Of a DNA stretch of 64,000 bases, positions 22,780-36,600 are shown piece by piece (position 1 is the first letter of the stretch; each line of letters opens with the position of its first letter). Source of the DNA: Mactromeris polynyma (Eukaryota; Mollusca; Bivalvia; Venerida; Mactridae); assembly GCA_032209605.1 (NCBI GenBank), contig JASFXZ010000028.1, forward strand, positions 7,264,941-7,328,940, written 5' to 3'. The position numbers and the translations under genes are program-made. Below the pieces are notes generated by a model, which saw only the letters and a program-made list of their open reading frames with translations, did not search any database and was not told the DNA's origin.

Positions 22780-25700
22780 ATGATTGTGTTGCACGCAGGT
22801 CAGTGGACATTTGACAGTAAAAAAAACATTTTAACTTTTTAACATATCATATCTTGTAAAACGTGCAACTTGTTTTTTCCATTCTCCAGACTGTTTTACT
22901 TTAAGCTAATCACAACAAAGTTTGGTATGACAAGTTTATCTACAGACGGAAAGATAAAACAGATGTAAAACAAATTAACCTGAATGCTGACTACATCTAT
23001 TTTCACTACAGTGTATAAAAATAATATGTAAATGAAAATAAATTCAGCGTTCTGAAACAGAAAAGCAAAACTAACAATCGAAATCCACACGGAAGGAGCA
23101 TACAGAAATATGTGCACATACAAAATAGCAATATAATGATAACAAAATAGCTAATGTACAAATACCTTTTGAAAGATCATGGCATAAACATCGCATAACA
23201 AAAAATAAATGATGTTACTAAACAATGGCACAAACTTAATTAAAACAATCAAAACAGAAAGATCAGTACGTCATTTAGAATAACGGAAGACCTATTAATA
23301 CTCATAACATTATCTAGACATGAAAATATGTGGCATTGAGCCCTGTATAACATGTTTTGGTTTACAAGTGACATGTTGTAACACTTGTAACAAACACAGT
23401 GCTATCATACCTCAACAACTCAATCTTTCTTTCACAACAATACACTTACTGTAACGATTGTTTACAAAACACAAATCTATTTGACTCTTCAAATTTAATC
23501 AGGGAAGATAACACAAACAAAGCGAGATGAAAAAATATATCCAATGTCATTATTATGGATTCAAATATCAGCAAACATTTAACACAACATGTACTTTGCA
23601 TTTCACACTGAAAAACTGCACTGTATGGAAGGAGCACAAATGTGTAGGACTCTTATACCTTCTAATGCTTTTGGATCTTTAAATTGAAGTTTCAAGTTTG
23701 AATAGTTTATATAAAAATAATTTTCCTTATGGCTTTGCAAAGAGAGAGAATACGTAACTACAGGGAAAGCCTCCCCACGCAGATCTCCGGAAAAACAACA
23801 AAGTCGAAATAAAGAACACATGCAGGTATTATATTGCGTCTTGTTAATGCAAATATCCTCTAGCGATATATTCTTCTTGTTTCCCAATCGTTTACGTAAA
23901 TATTCAATCGACAGGGTTATGAATTGAAAGGTACTGGAAATTCGCCATCCATTCTGGTTTGAACTACATGTATTATACAACAACAACAAAAACAACAACT
24001 TTTATTCAGCATTAAGCAATAAAACATGCTTCTAGCCTACATCAAAATAATATACAGGTAAACAGGTGTAGTAAGTAAGACATGATAATTAATAGAGACA
24101 AAGGGTAAATTTTAAAGCTAGGACATTTTGAAGTGCAAAACAAATTAAATGTGCGATGAAATAACATTTATTTGAATAATATTATAAAACAACTTGACAA
24201 CAAATTCACACAATGAAGTAATAAAACCTTTTGTTCAGTATTTAAAACGATGTTTTCATACTATGACATGAATGTGTTAAATCTTAGATAAGAAATTGTA
24301 TACTTCATAAAATATGATAAGTTTTCATTGTACTATTTAGTAAAATAAACTTCCACCTGACATTTTAAAGTTTCATTCTTAAAATGAAGAATGGAAAATT
24401 GTTGAAAATATTTGTGCACCAACCTTGCATATTACAAATAATGGTTCAGATGAGGGAGCGTCTCAAGCGTATCAATGTTGCATATTGTAAAGCATGGATT
24501 GGTGTTTTATTTGCACATTCTGAAGGTTTTGCAAATGAGCCCTGATAGTATACACTTAGACATTTAACATTGTTTAGGAATATAAAAAGAGGAATGTCAA
24601 ACCAGTACAGGAAACAAAACTCAGTCTACAATGAACAACACTTGATTTATGATCACAAAATAACATAATGACTTCATTTTGATATTGTGACAGAAGGTCG
24701 TGATGCATACTTGAGAAAAAAGGTATTTTGATGTTATCTACATTATGTCGAGAGGCACGGTTTTCTACGCTCGGAGTCAAATTATCTTCAAATGATGAAA
24801 ACTATTTAAAACTGGCTGAAATTTGTATTTAACGAATAATAAAAGGCATCGTTATCAACTCATTGCTGGAACAAAAGGCATCCTTAACGCGATATATGTG
24901 ACTAATCCTTTAAACTACCTGGCGTTTTCAGATTAAATGTATAATTTAGTTGGTAATGTGGAAAACTATTTCATTTTTGACCAGAACACATGTTTTTAAA
25001 GGTACTCACTAGTCACTGATTCAGTGTTTTCTTTTTTCTTTTCGACCACAAAATACAATTAAAACATGAAAATAATGTAACTGTAAATCAATATATAGCA
25101 AGATAAATCTACGCCGTTATACATACCCGTTATGTCTAACGGTTTCCCCGTGATGACTCGTGGATTTCAAATCACGATTTCGCACTCACTGTCATTAACC
25201 AAGAACTCATGCACTTTTGAAAAGCATCTGGAGTGATACTTAATGACAGACTTAACTTACAAAGAACTAGAGAACCACTCCAGATAGTTCTACGTATTAA
25301 AAGATCTACAATGTTCATCGAAAGTCGACATACAGTGTTATAATAATGTTTCAATAATTTAGCAGTCTTAAGTGGCCATCATTTTTATCATATACATGGT
25401 GTTACTAAAGCTTTTTCACAAAGTTTGAATTTGGATAAAATGAGAATAATGCTGTGTACACTGGTTTTATTTCGCATAAAGAAAGAAACTGTTTTTTTAT
25501 GAATTTCTGTTCTATTTAGAACTCTCACACAGAAGTTATCCATTGGTCTATAGCGACGTAGATGGAAAGAGCATTTGACAAAGATATTAAAATTCAAACT
25601 TTGATAACTAACTTTTTAACACCCTGTAAATGAGCTGTTCTACGACAAAATCTGTATTAGCGACCAAAAACTTCATTTTCATTTTTTTTACATTTTCTAA

Positions 25701-25930
25701 CAGATATTTTTCTAGTTTCATGTAATACCAAAAAGATTTAAATACAACGACTACTTTTCTTTGATAAGCAATTCACATATTAGAAACAAAATGCAAAAAT
25801 AAACTACAAAATGTCGTAAAGTCAGAAACGCTTCACTTAAATGTACATTAAATCTTAAAAAGCTTATGTTGAAATGAAAAAAATACAAACTAAGTGATAC
25901 GTATAAACATGTTCACGTTCAATTTATTCT
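22780..25930. other. gene-poor stretch
   Basis: AT-rich sequence. A reversed GGCGTTCCCTGT-family fragment lies at about 23738-23802. No coding or RNA feature can be supported. Confidence 0.4.
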
Positions 25931-25934
25931 ATAA

Positions 25935-26205
25935 ATCAAAATTAAGCGACCAAAGACAGTTCGGAGAAAGCGCTTAGTTTGTGATGTTAAATTTCATCGG
26001 GAAATACTTGACGTCATAACTGACGTCACTAATACAGGTTTTGTCATCTGACGTCACTAATACAGGTTTTGTCCTCTGACGTCACTAATACAGGTTTTGT
26101 CCTATGACGTCAATAGTACAGGTTTTGTCCTATGACGTCACTAATACAGGTTTTGTCCTCTGACGTCACTAATACAGGTTTTGTCATGGAAGCGTCCAAA
26201 CAGTT
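25935..26205 (+). repeat. dispersed repeat with six 28-bp units carrying TGACGTCA-like sites
   Basis: The left part (AGCGCTTAGTTTGTGA...) and right part (TTTTGTCATGGAAGCGTCC) match the copy at 47205-47325. Here the middle is amplified to about six units of 28 bp (TGACGTCACTAATACAGG plus TTTTGTCCTC). Each unit carries the core TGACGTCA or a one-base variant, the consensus site of CREB/ATF factors. Confidence 0.85.
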
Positions 26206-26209
26206 TAGG

Positions 26210-27300
26210 TACTTACAATCATGTGCTAACAAAAGTAAATTATCTACACCTTTCATCTTATTCTCAGTCATTAACCAGCCTTACAGTTATGCAACAGTTA
26301 AATGTTTATCACAGATAAAGAATTAAAAATACTGCTTAATAATCACAATATTCATTTGCACATGCAAAAGAGCAAGCGTGTTGCATTTAACAATTTGTAT
26401 TTTGAGAGGAAAGCAGCAAAATGCGTAAAAAGAGCATTCAGTGCCAATCGTAGGACAATAAAGGAATATGTGACAGTCTCTGAGATTTTTGGCACAAATG
26501 CACTCGGCCTCATTTCTGAGAATATCGCCATAAAGATGACGTCATGTTGTCATATTAATTGCAATAGCTAGCGAGCAGAAGCAAAGACATTATCGGTAAA
26601 CTTTGACACGGTCCCTTTTCTTCAGGAAATGAATAATATTCATTTATTTGTAAAATAGTATTGTATCAGAAATTATATTTGCTGTACTAAATTTGTAAAA
26701 CTCAAGAGATTTTTGAAGTTCTAGTCTTTATGACCATATTAAAAAGGCTTTAAAACCATAAAAAATATTGTTTTGTAGTAACCTACAAATATCCCTGCAT
26801 TCAGAAATGTTAATAACTCAAATTTTAGCCAGATATATCGTTTTGGTCAAAATATCTCAGAGAATGACAAATATTTAAATATCAGAATAAAGTTGCTAAA
26901 ACAAAGATGAGAAATAACACAATATAACGAATCATAATCATAAACTAATAAACAGTTTCTAAACAAAGTGTATTAAAATCAAAGTTTCCGCAGTCAAATT
27001 CTTGAAGTATTCATTGAACGGATATTTAGAAACCAGTGTATCATGTCTTTAAAGATGTATCTGGCTCATCTGAACCTAAACATGTTTAATGGGCATCATC
27101 CAGTATTGTTGTAACATAGTCTAAAACATCATTAATAAGAATCAATGCCATGTTTAACCGTTTAAAACAATCTTGTCTAATCATATTACTCACAGACAAA
27201 ACTAGTAAAAAAACACCTGCTTGTTAAAAAACTGAAAGTGTTTTTTAATTTTAAGATTTTTTCGACAAACACAGAGAAATACATTATAAACGTGTTCTGT
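26210..27300. other. no supported gene
   Basis: An 89-codon frame at 26302-26571 has no recognised motif. The rest is AT-rich spacer ahead of the hydrolase 3' region. Confidence 0.4.
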
Positions 27301-27311
27301 GATAATGCATA

Positions 27312-27317
27312 TTTATT
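27312..27317 (-). promoter_or_regulatory. possible polyadenylation signal
   Basis: AATAAA on the minus strand, about 275 nt after the hydrolase stop codon. It is the first clear canonical signal I see downstream, but the base composition makes chance matches likely. Confidence 0.35.
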
Positions 27318-27591
27318 GAAGTTTTAATTAGATAAAGTATATTTTTCATGATAGTTTATGTAAGCTAATGAACACAAAATAAGCATAATATATATTTAAT
27401 CAAACTTTTTAAGTCGACCAAACATAACAATATAGTATAGAAAGACACGCCAAATATATGCATGAATGCAATTGGATGGCTAGACAAATATAACATGCAG
27501 GGCAGGATTTTGGTGCGCAGCAGAAGTTCACTAAGGATACGTAATGTGAATGCTGACATGAAGGCAAGATGGCAACAGTAAATCCTGATTC

Positions 27592-27679
27592 TCAACAACT
27601 GTCAGTGCTGTCGCCGTCACTATCAAGGGATGTTTTCTCCAGCAGACTGGCTATAAGTGCTGTCCAACCCGTCTGGTGA
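27592..27679 (-). CDS. hydrolase visible exon 19 with stop
   Basis: Acceptor ATTTCAG, phase 2 in. It completes (S)[17 protein letters not shown] and ends [10 protein letters not shown] before TGA. HQTGWTxL is the conserved C-terminal motif; the acidic tail is specific to this copy. Confidence 0.94.
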
Positions 27680-30600
27680 CTGAAATGGAGATTACGTTTT
27701 TACAGGGAACGCCACATATATAAAGCAATACCTCCCCACACAGACCCCCACCCCGAAAACAAAAGTCTACAGAACATTAGACACTAAGGATGTGCAAGGG
27801 CAAAGATGTACGGGAATACGGGTGCAAGGAATGGTCTGGCCAACCATAACAAGAGTGGTAAACTGTCACAAAATACGCCCGTCATAAGTCAGAGCTCAGA
27901 GTTAAATCAAGACAAAGTTTAGGTAATTTCTAAAATCAAAAGGTGATAACTCCCGAGTGACTTGAGCAATATGGCTGGTTATCAAACTTGGCCGAGATAT
28001 TATGCCCTCAAACATTTTCACCACGTTTGGTAAAGATCGGATGAAAACTCTTTGACTTAGAGAGCGGACAAGGCTAATTTTGCCAATTTTGGATAATTCA
28101 AGTGCCATAATTCCAAAGTGCCTGGGGCGATGTGGCTGGTTTTCGAACTAGGCTGAAAAAAATATTTGCACCAAGTAAAGATCGGATGAAAACTCTTTGA
28201 CTTAGAGAGCGGACAACATGTGGACGCCGCCCGCCGCCCGGCCGCCCGGCCGTCCGACCGCCCGCCACGGGTGTTCCCATAATACGTCACGTTTTTCAAA
28301 CGGGCGTATACATACAACTGAGGGTATTTAGAGGGACAAGAAGGGGGAAAAGGATTATAGAATGGAATACATCACGGACTAAAATAGGCTGAAAGGGGAG
28401 GAGAATACAACAGAAATATTATATCAAGTACAGAAATTGCACATGGGAAAAGGGGAATTTAATATAAGTATGCATAAACATAACTGAGCGCTACTATGGC
28501 ATTTACAACTTCTTCTGTAAGTGACGTCAATTCAAGAAAACGCAATATGTTATTATTTGCAAGCAGGAAACAATATTTACTCCAAATGGTCACTTCGTTT
28601 TCATCAACAATCGTATAGGTTATATGCATTGTCAATCAACAAAAATAGTATAGGTTGTATGAATTGTCAATCCACAATAATCATATAGGTTATATGAATA
28701 GTCAATTCACAAAATTATTTAGGTTGTATGAACTGTCAGTCCACAAAAGGTTTTTATTCGAATGCAAGTTATTTCTGTCATCTTATAAAACAAAACTTAT
28801 GTTTAAATATGCCACCTACCTGGCACCACACCCTCTTCCTGTATCACCATGGAAATACTCGTAAAATAAACACAAATCTTTAAAATGAGGATCATCTGCG
28901 TACATGTTGGAATCACCTTCAACAAAAAATAAAGTTAAGCAATATGTATTACATATTAATCAACAGCATTGATAAGACGAGTTCTAAGTACTTTTGGCAA
29001 AGTATTCATTTCATACAAGTAAATACAAGTAAATATTATGCCCTTTCATTAATTTATATGTCTTAATATGTAATATGTAATATCTTACTGTCATGAACAT
29101 TTTTAAATTTAGAGAAAATTAAAACTGCATGGACCAAATGTGTAAATATACATGTTTAATACTGGATACATGTTTAATACTGGATACATGTTTAATACTG
29201 GATACATGTTTAATACTGGATACATGTTTAATACTGGATACATGTTTAATACTGGATACATGTTTAATACTGGATACATGTTTAATACTGGATACATGTT
29301 TAATACTGGATACATGTTTAATACTGGATACATGTTTAGTACTGGATACATGTTTAATACTGGATACTGTGTGAATACACCACAGTGAGAAATACAGCTG
29401 TCAACAGTGATAGGTTTGAAACAATAGGACAAATCCCATCCTTCAGATATCTGACAGAATACTTGGGATTTCATAAATTCTGTAAACAAAATAAGCCTGA
29501 ATAACACAAAAGCACAAAATAGAAACCACAGACACGTGACACTAGGCCAATGAGTCCTAGAACCATCGGAGGGTAGGCAAGGAGGCTATTTGAGTCATTT
29601 TCACAACTTTGGTACATGTATATTGAAGCCGAGTTTAAAACCCGCAAACTTCTGTACCAAAGTCCTATTCTTTCCACTGAGCCACTAGGCAGTCTCCATT
29701 ATTATACTAAACAGTGAAAAACATGAAATAGTAACAAACCGTGACATGGTCGACGTCCATGCATGTCAGGCACAAAGAGGTTGATAAGGCGCCCTTCCAA
29801 TTCATGAGCAACCGTCTTCAGTCGAACAAAATGGCCAGAACCAGTGGGACATTCAACTTTCAATTCTTCGCCATAGAAATAATCAAATCTATACAGATTT
29901 TCTATGATGAGATAGTTCACTGAAAGGCAAGTGGTGAAATACTTATACAGTTAAAACTTCGATAATAAGACCACCTTTGGGACCCTTGAAAACTGGTCTT
30001 CTAATTGAGGTGGTCATAATATTGAGGTTGAATAAAAAGCAAAACAGTGAAAATGGACTTGAAAAGTGTGCTCTTAATTTTGAGGTAGTCGTATTATTGA
30101 GTCGGTCTTTAGGTGAGGTTTTAGTGTATATAGCACAGATCCCATACTTTTAAATCTTGTATAAACAGTTTTGAGTCAACATATGTTTAGTAAAAAGGAG
30201 CAGTTTAATAACATAATGCTGAGATATGGCCACACACCCTCCCAATCCTCCCGAAGCATTTGGTGGGGTGTGAAAGTCTTCTAATTTATCAAGTATGGGG
30301 AATCCTTCCGATATTTAAAAGCAGACATAGGATACATTTAAGCCAAGAAGTTGTGAAGCATTCATTGAATCATTTTCCTGTGTATCTTATACATTTGGAG
30401 GAAATTACAGAACTAAAGCATAACAGTACAGACGGACTCCATTTATTTGACAACCTTCTTATCCAAACACCTGGTATCATCCGACATAAATACCATGTCT
30501 CGATATTTTTCCTCTGTATTTCTATATAAAAATGTGGATGAATTGAAATACACCTATTTTAATTCGAGTCAGTTATCAGGGCTTCAAAATTATAAAAGCT

Positions 30601-33600
30601 CATGTTTTCAAACCTGCCATTCAAAGTTTGTCTGTCTGTCACCGTATCTTTTCAAGTGCTGAGAAAGTTCGAATGGTGAACAATGGTTGCTTAATTAGTA
30701 CGCTAATATAATTGCACCTACAAACTTAGTATGTTTTTAATTGTGTGTATGCTTTATTGTTTGGGTAAATTAATCGATAGAAAAAAATAATGAGCGTGTA
30801 TTTCCTTGTTCCTCATGGACTAGATACAGTGACTAAAGGTATATGATTTAATCGACGCATCCGTACTAACATGGTTTTGCTATTTGCATATCAGTATTGT
30901 GTAAACCAATCAAATCCGACATTAACCACCAAGGCAATTTCTCTTCAACCGAACAACGTTTGAAACCTTGAAGCGGATTGGTTAACATTTCGGTGAATTT
31001 ACCAAAATACATGTTGGATCTGGAATGACTCGCAATCTTAACATCACCGCATATGTTATGTTGCAACACAAATCTTAACCTTCAAATTGCGCCGACCATC
31101 TGTTTTCAAGATATGTCTTGTTTGTACATGTAAAGGACATTTCACAGTGAAACAGTAGCATCCAATATACAGAAAACCTAGGCTTATTTGAAAATGATAA
31201 CTTAGGAAATGAAATTACATACTGGGTAGCCATATTGGTCCTCGCCAATTGCTGTTCCCACCAAACAATTTCGATTCTGATTCTCCGGGTACATATTTTA
31301 CACTGTAGCAAGTGTTCCCAACATGTAATTGGTACGGGTCCTTGTCATGTTCCTGTTAATTAATAAAAATACAATACAATATAATTTATTGCATACCTTA
31401 CAACGTTTATAGCAAATAAAACAATAGCACTATACAATTACAATGTGGAAGAGATACATCGATTTTCAAAGAGCATCACAAATTATACAACATTTTCATA
31501 CATTTTTTTTATTTCTACACAAAGTAAATGAATTTCGCAAGATTAAGCGTAGTTTTTTGATTTTTAAAAATAACATTAAGTTGCAATCATTACAAATTCT
31601 TTGATTTTGATATATTCTGTTTTCAATACAGTGTGCACGTATGTAATGGATATAAGTATTTGCATTTGTAGGATGTTTTCAGTCACATTTAATTGAATTC
31701 CATACAGTAGTTCAAGCCCAGATTTCACGAAATATTGATATTAGAAATTTATCGAAATTCAACAATATGTGTACTTTTTTAATTACAGTCAAACCTGTCT
31801 GTAAAGACCACCCATGGGAACAGCAAATTGTGGTCTTTGTTTACAGGTGGTCTCTATTAACAGATTAAATATCATTGAACATGGTCTGATGGGAGATACA
31901 TGTACAATTGGTGGCCTTTGCAGACAGGTTTTGCAATAGTGGTCTTTGTTCGCAGGTGGTCTTTAACACAGGTTTGACTGTATTTATAATGACAAAACAC
32001 ACATTCTGAGCCACCCAGACGCGCGCATGCAGGTCATATCTTACGACTGTGCAATTTGGAATCCATTCCATCTAGCGATGACTTAAGTAAACTTTAATTA
32101 CTTACAGTCGATGTTTCAAAATAATGCATTGTATATAGAAACTGCAACCAGTACCAACAAATGGACGATCGTACAATGTACGCTATAACAGACAAACTCT
32201 CGGTGGTCCTGTGGACGAAGCCAGTATGAAAGTATTACAGCATCAGTTAATTCTGCGATTCTATGTACATCGTGCCGAGGAAACAAAAACTAGCATATAC
32301 ACGAATGCCATAAAATGTTCGGTTATGTTATTGAGCATGTTAGTACATGTACACAACAAGCACCTACCTTTGACAAAGATCGTATACCATATGGAGACAG
32401 AAATTTATCTTCATCAAGCATATGCTCCAGAATCTTCACCAGTTTCTCTTTGTTCAGTACAGACAATAACAGAGAACCTTCTTGATGTGTACCACGACAC
32501 ATGAACGATATCTAAAATTGGTCAGAAAATGCCAGGTAAAAAATGACGTAAATCTCGGACACGACAAGGAACGACTATTTGCTCAACATTGACATTTTTT
32601 TGAAGCAGAATTAGCATCAAAACATCATGAAAGAGAAAAACTTCTCGACTGGCAGATTAAAGAACTAGAAAGTGCATGACAATATTTCGAGATCCTAAGT
32701 ATGGAGGCATATTTCTGCCACAAGTTAAATACATAATTAACTAGAAAATTATGTGGTTAACTAGATATGTATCGTGATAAATTTTCATACCAGATAAATA
32801 TCTTAGCACAAAAACTGTCTGATAGTGCCCACAACTGCCATCACTTACCCACTTAACCCCCTAGGTTTTCAGAACGGATAATCTATTTTAGATAAGTGTT
32901 AAGTAGTTAACGTGGTAAATATCTAGTTAACTACATATTTGTCTAGTTAATTATCTCGTTAACTAGACAGGTTACGCATTAGCTACATCATTTTAGGTAA
33001 CTGTTAAGTAGTTAACAAGTTAAGTATTTAGTTAACTACATCATTTTCTAGTTTACCATACCACCATATCGACGGGATGATGAGGAAAACGTATCAACAA
33101 TAAAGTAAGAGATTTAGATCAGAGGCCTTATTCATAAACATTATAAGACTGAATTTCAGACTTAAAAATGTTACATGTTCTTTATGCTCCTACATTGTTA
33201 TAGCAGATTAAATTTTAATAAAAATCGGTGAAAGTGTAAAGTGGGATACAACATTTTTTCAGGCTAAATTCCATTTGTTTAGAACAAAAGGCTGGTAAAT
33301 ATAAGTAATGCAAATTTAAAGTCTATAAGTCAGAGCTTCCGTCTTAACACTTATGTGAATAATACCTCAAACATCGAGTATTAGACCCAATAAATAAAAC
33401 GTGGTTATGATTATTAAAAACTGATGCTCAGTTATATTGCCTATGACTGTTGATTTGAAGTTGTAGTTGTAGTTTGTAGTCGTTTCTTCCAAACTGGTTA
33501 AGATATCGATGCTATCATTCGTCATTTTATACACACGCACAAAATGCAAACATAATGAGTGATAATTGCAAATATTTCTACAACACAAATACTCTTAATG

Positions 33601-36600
33601 ATAGTTTATAACAACAAATAAACAAACCCCTTTGGCTAAATCTTTCCGGTTTTCTATAAACCATTTTGTTCGTTTAGCGAAGCCTGGATGATGTTTGAAA
33701 TCCGAGTCTTTCAGAACCAGCGTACAGATGAGGGGAACCAAGCCAACCATAGATTTGATCTTAACTGGTTGACTACAATGATTGTTTCTCACGTGATCAT
33801 AGTAGAAACCATCAGTGTCGTCCCATAGCCCTGTAGTATAACATGTTATCACAGATATAGGGTGAGACATACATAAAGAGTACAGTCAAACCTGTGTTAA
33901 AGACCACCTGCGAACAAAGACCACTATTGCAAAACCTGTCTGCAAAGACCATCAATTTTATCTCCCATCAGACCATTTTCAATGATATTTAATCTGTTAA
34001 TAGAGACCACCTGTAAACAAAGACCACATTTTGCTGTTCCCATGGGTGGTCTTTACAGACAGGTTTGACTGTATACTATAAACAGTTTCACTTGCTGTGT
34101 TATACACTTAACAAAACTTATTAGAGTGCACTTTTTTAATGTCGAATAACTTTTTATTGATTAACAATTCTACTAGAAATGTTGTATAGTTGCTATTGGC
34201 TACGTGTAGATCATGATTCTCGGGTATAATATATCGGTTTAAATAACAGGATGCGCCATTCCAGGTGGGCACACACGCTATTAGACTCTTTCCAATCAAC
34301 CAGATCATCTTTAAGTGGGAGCTGCAGTACTGATTTTTTTGCATCATCATATTTATTGATTTTTTTTTATTCTGTGGATTTATGAAATAATCAAATTATT
34401 ACGCCAGGTTACTACGCTATATTTGTTGAAAATTTAATATATGGTCATAGTGATGACTTATAAGTTTTGTTAAGTGTAGTTAGGATATTGCTTTTTTAGT
34501 ATGTGATCTCTTGAAAGCGTATGTGACTGAACACGTGTTTCTTTAACAAGTTGATTGATCTCCCCTGGTAACCGAGGCACGGATTTTGTGCTACGTGATT
34601 TTTTTAAAACGATACAGTGGAAAATAAAGCATTCATTGGATTTATTTTCAACTCACGAAACAGAAATTCTCTAATCTCATGGCTGTAAAATCAAAACATT
34701 ATTTTACTAATTTAGTCAAGTACATCTTCTATGCTAATCTTATTGTACATTTAATAGTTTTTTGAGTACATATTTTAATACAAACATGTAACATATACAC
34801 ATATAGTTATTGATATCATAATACTATATATATCTAATACAGCAATGTCACATCATAAAAACAATATATTGCAGAGAATTAAAAACTGCATACAACTCGT
34901 TTACCTGTTTCTTCAGAGAAGGACTCACTGCAAGCTATAAGCAACCTTTGTATGAGCCGTACAAGTTAAATTCTGAATTATCCTACACGTACAAAGACAT
35001 GTCCCGTTCTTTCCAAAAAGCAGTTAAGATATACATGCATTGAAAAAATGTTAGCAACTATGCAAAACAAACTTGATAATTTTATCCTGAGATGAAATGT
35101 TCTCATACCACTTACTAAAAATATCATGCATGATTTTTGTTATTTTTGGCAGACTGGACGATCAAAATTTTAAAAGCTCATTTTTTTTTCTATTTTCTAC
35201 TCACACACGCTGTATATTCTTTACTGTACATTATACAATTATAAGATAACTGACAACTTTGCTATGTACAGTTGTATTATGTAATTATGTATGTTCACTG
35301 CTTTGTAAAATACTTGAAAAATAAAAGTTTCCTAAAAAAAAAAAAAAAAAAAAAAAAAGATATACATGTATAAAGTATCGGTAAATAAATCCTCCCTTCT
35401 TTCACTTACCTACGCCAGCCACGCTGTTCATCGCATCAATGATTGCAATAAAGTGTTCAAAGAATTTACTAGCCATGTCCTGATATATTGTTTCCTTCTG
35501 AGCAAGTATCAAGCTGATCTCTAACATAATTGAACAGAAAAATCCCATCCAAGCTGTGGCATCCGCCTGAAACATTAAACGTTTCAATTGAGGCTTTAAG
35601 TCAAATACGAGTAAATAGCCAGGATGACTGATCCAGCTAGTAGGATGGGTGAAGACCCAAGATGGACACATGCCCTGCGTTCAGTTAAAGGCGTTTGCGG
35701 CTAACGTGTCGTAATGCTTGCAATTTGGTTCCCCGTGTGCAGTGAATGCGATGCAGTGAGCCAGGGATACAAAACAAAACAATAATGCTCGCAACTGTAA
35801 TAATATAAAAAAATCATGTTTTGAGGAACACGAAAAATCGGTCAATGGCGCTACCGGGATTCGAACCCGTGTCTCCGGATTGCCGGTCCGTTATGCAAGC
35901 CATAATTGAACTCAGGGCTGGGCAGATTCAACCCATCTACCGTATGCCAGCTGGATGGCTTCTGATCACTTACAAATTATATATCCCGGGTGGGAAATCA
36001 CAGGCGTGATTCGAGTCTGCGGTTTTATATGTGCTAGAACATAAAATCACCAAAATGCAACAAGATGATTTGTACATGACGGTTGAAGAATATGTAGACC
36101 CTCTTTAACATTAAACAATATTAAATAAGTAAAATTGTTGATATAAACTTACTCGGTAATGACAACCACGTTCCTATTTTATAGTACGTGTAATATAATT
36201 TCGCTACGGGTATGTAATACATCACAGTCTTGTCACGTGCTGAATACTATGGTATAATAATTGTGTAAAACAATACATTTTAATAAAGGTATTGGTCAAC
36301 CTTAATGGATTTTGCAATTTTTGTTATTTCACTCATACTATCCTCAGAGACTACAAACATTCGCTTCAGCAGCCATGTTGGAACTACATTTCCTCCGCAT
36401 TACTTCCGCGGTATATTTTCAAAAATAGCCGAGGTGATCCAAATGATAAAAATATTGCGTAGTAATATGTGCAGAAATAGGTGACGAATAAAATACTTGA
36501 TATACAAGGGAGATAATACCTGAGCTAGAAATCCGCCTGCAGGTAATGGTTTGGATCGATCAAACACACCGATGTTATCAAGTCCCAGAAAACCACCCGA

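Noticed and set aside
26302..26571. 89-codon plus-strand frame
   Set aside because: Some protein-like words but no recognised motif, start context or exon partners.
28223..28270. CpG island or promoter
   Set aside because: The GC-rich stretch is under 50 bp and belongs to the end of a known-type dispersed repeat inside the last introns.
32570..32680. Short plus-strand stretch [20 protein letters not shown]
   Set aside because: Helical, charged and possibly a transposon scrap, but only about 25 codons between stops, so not annotated.
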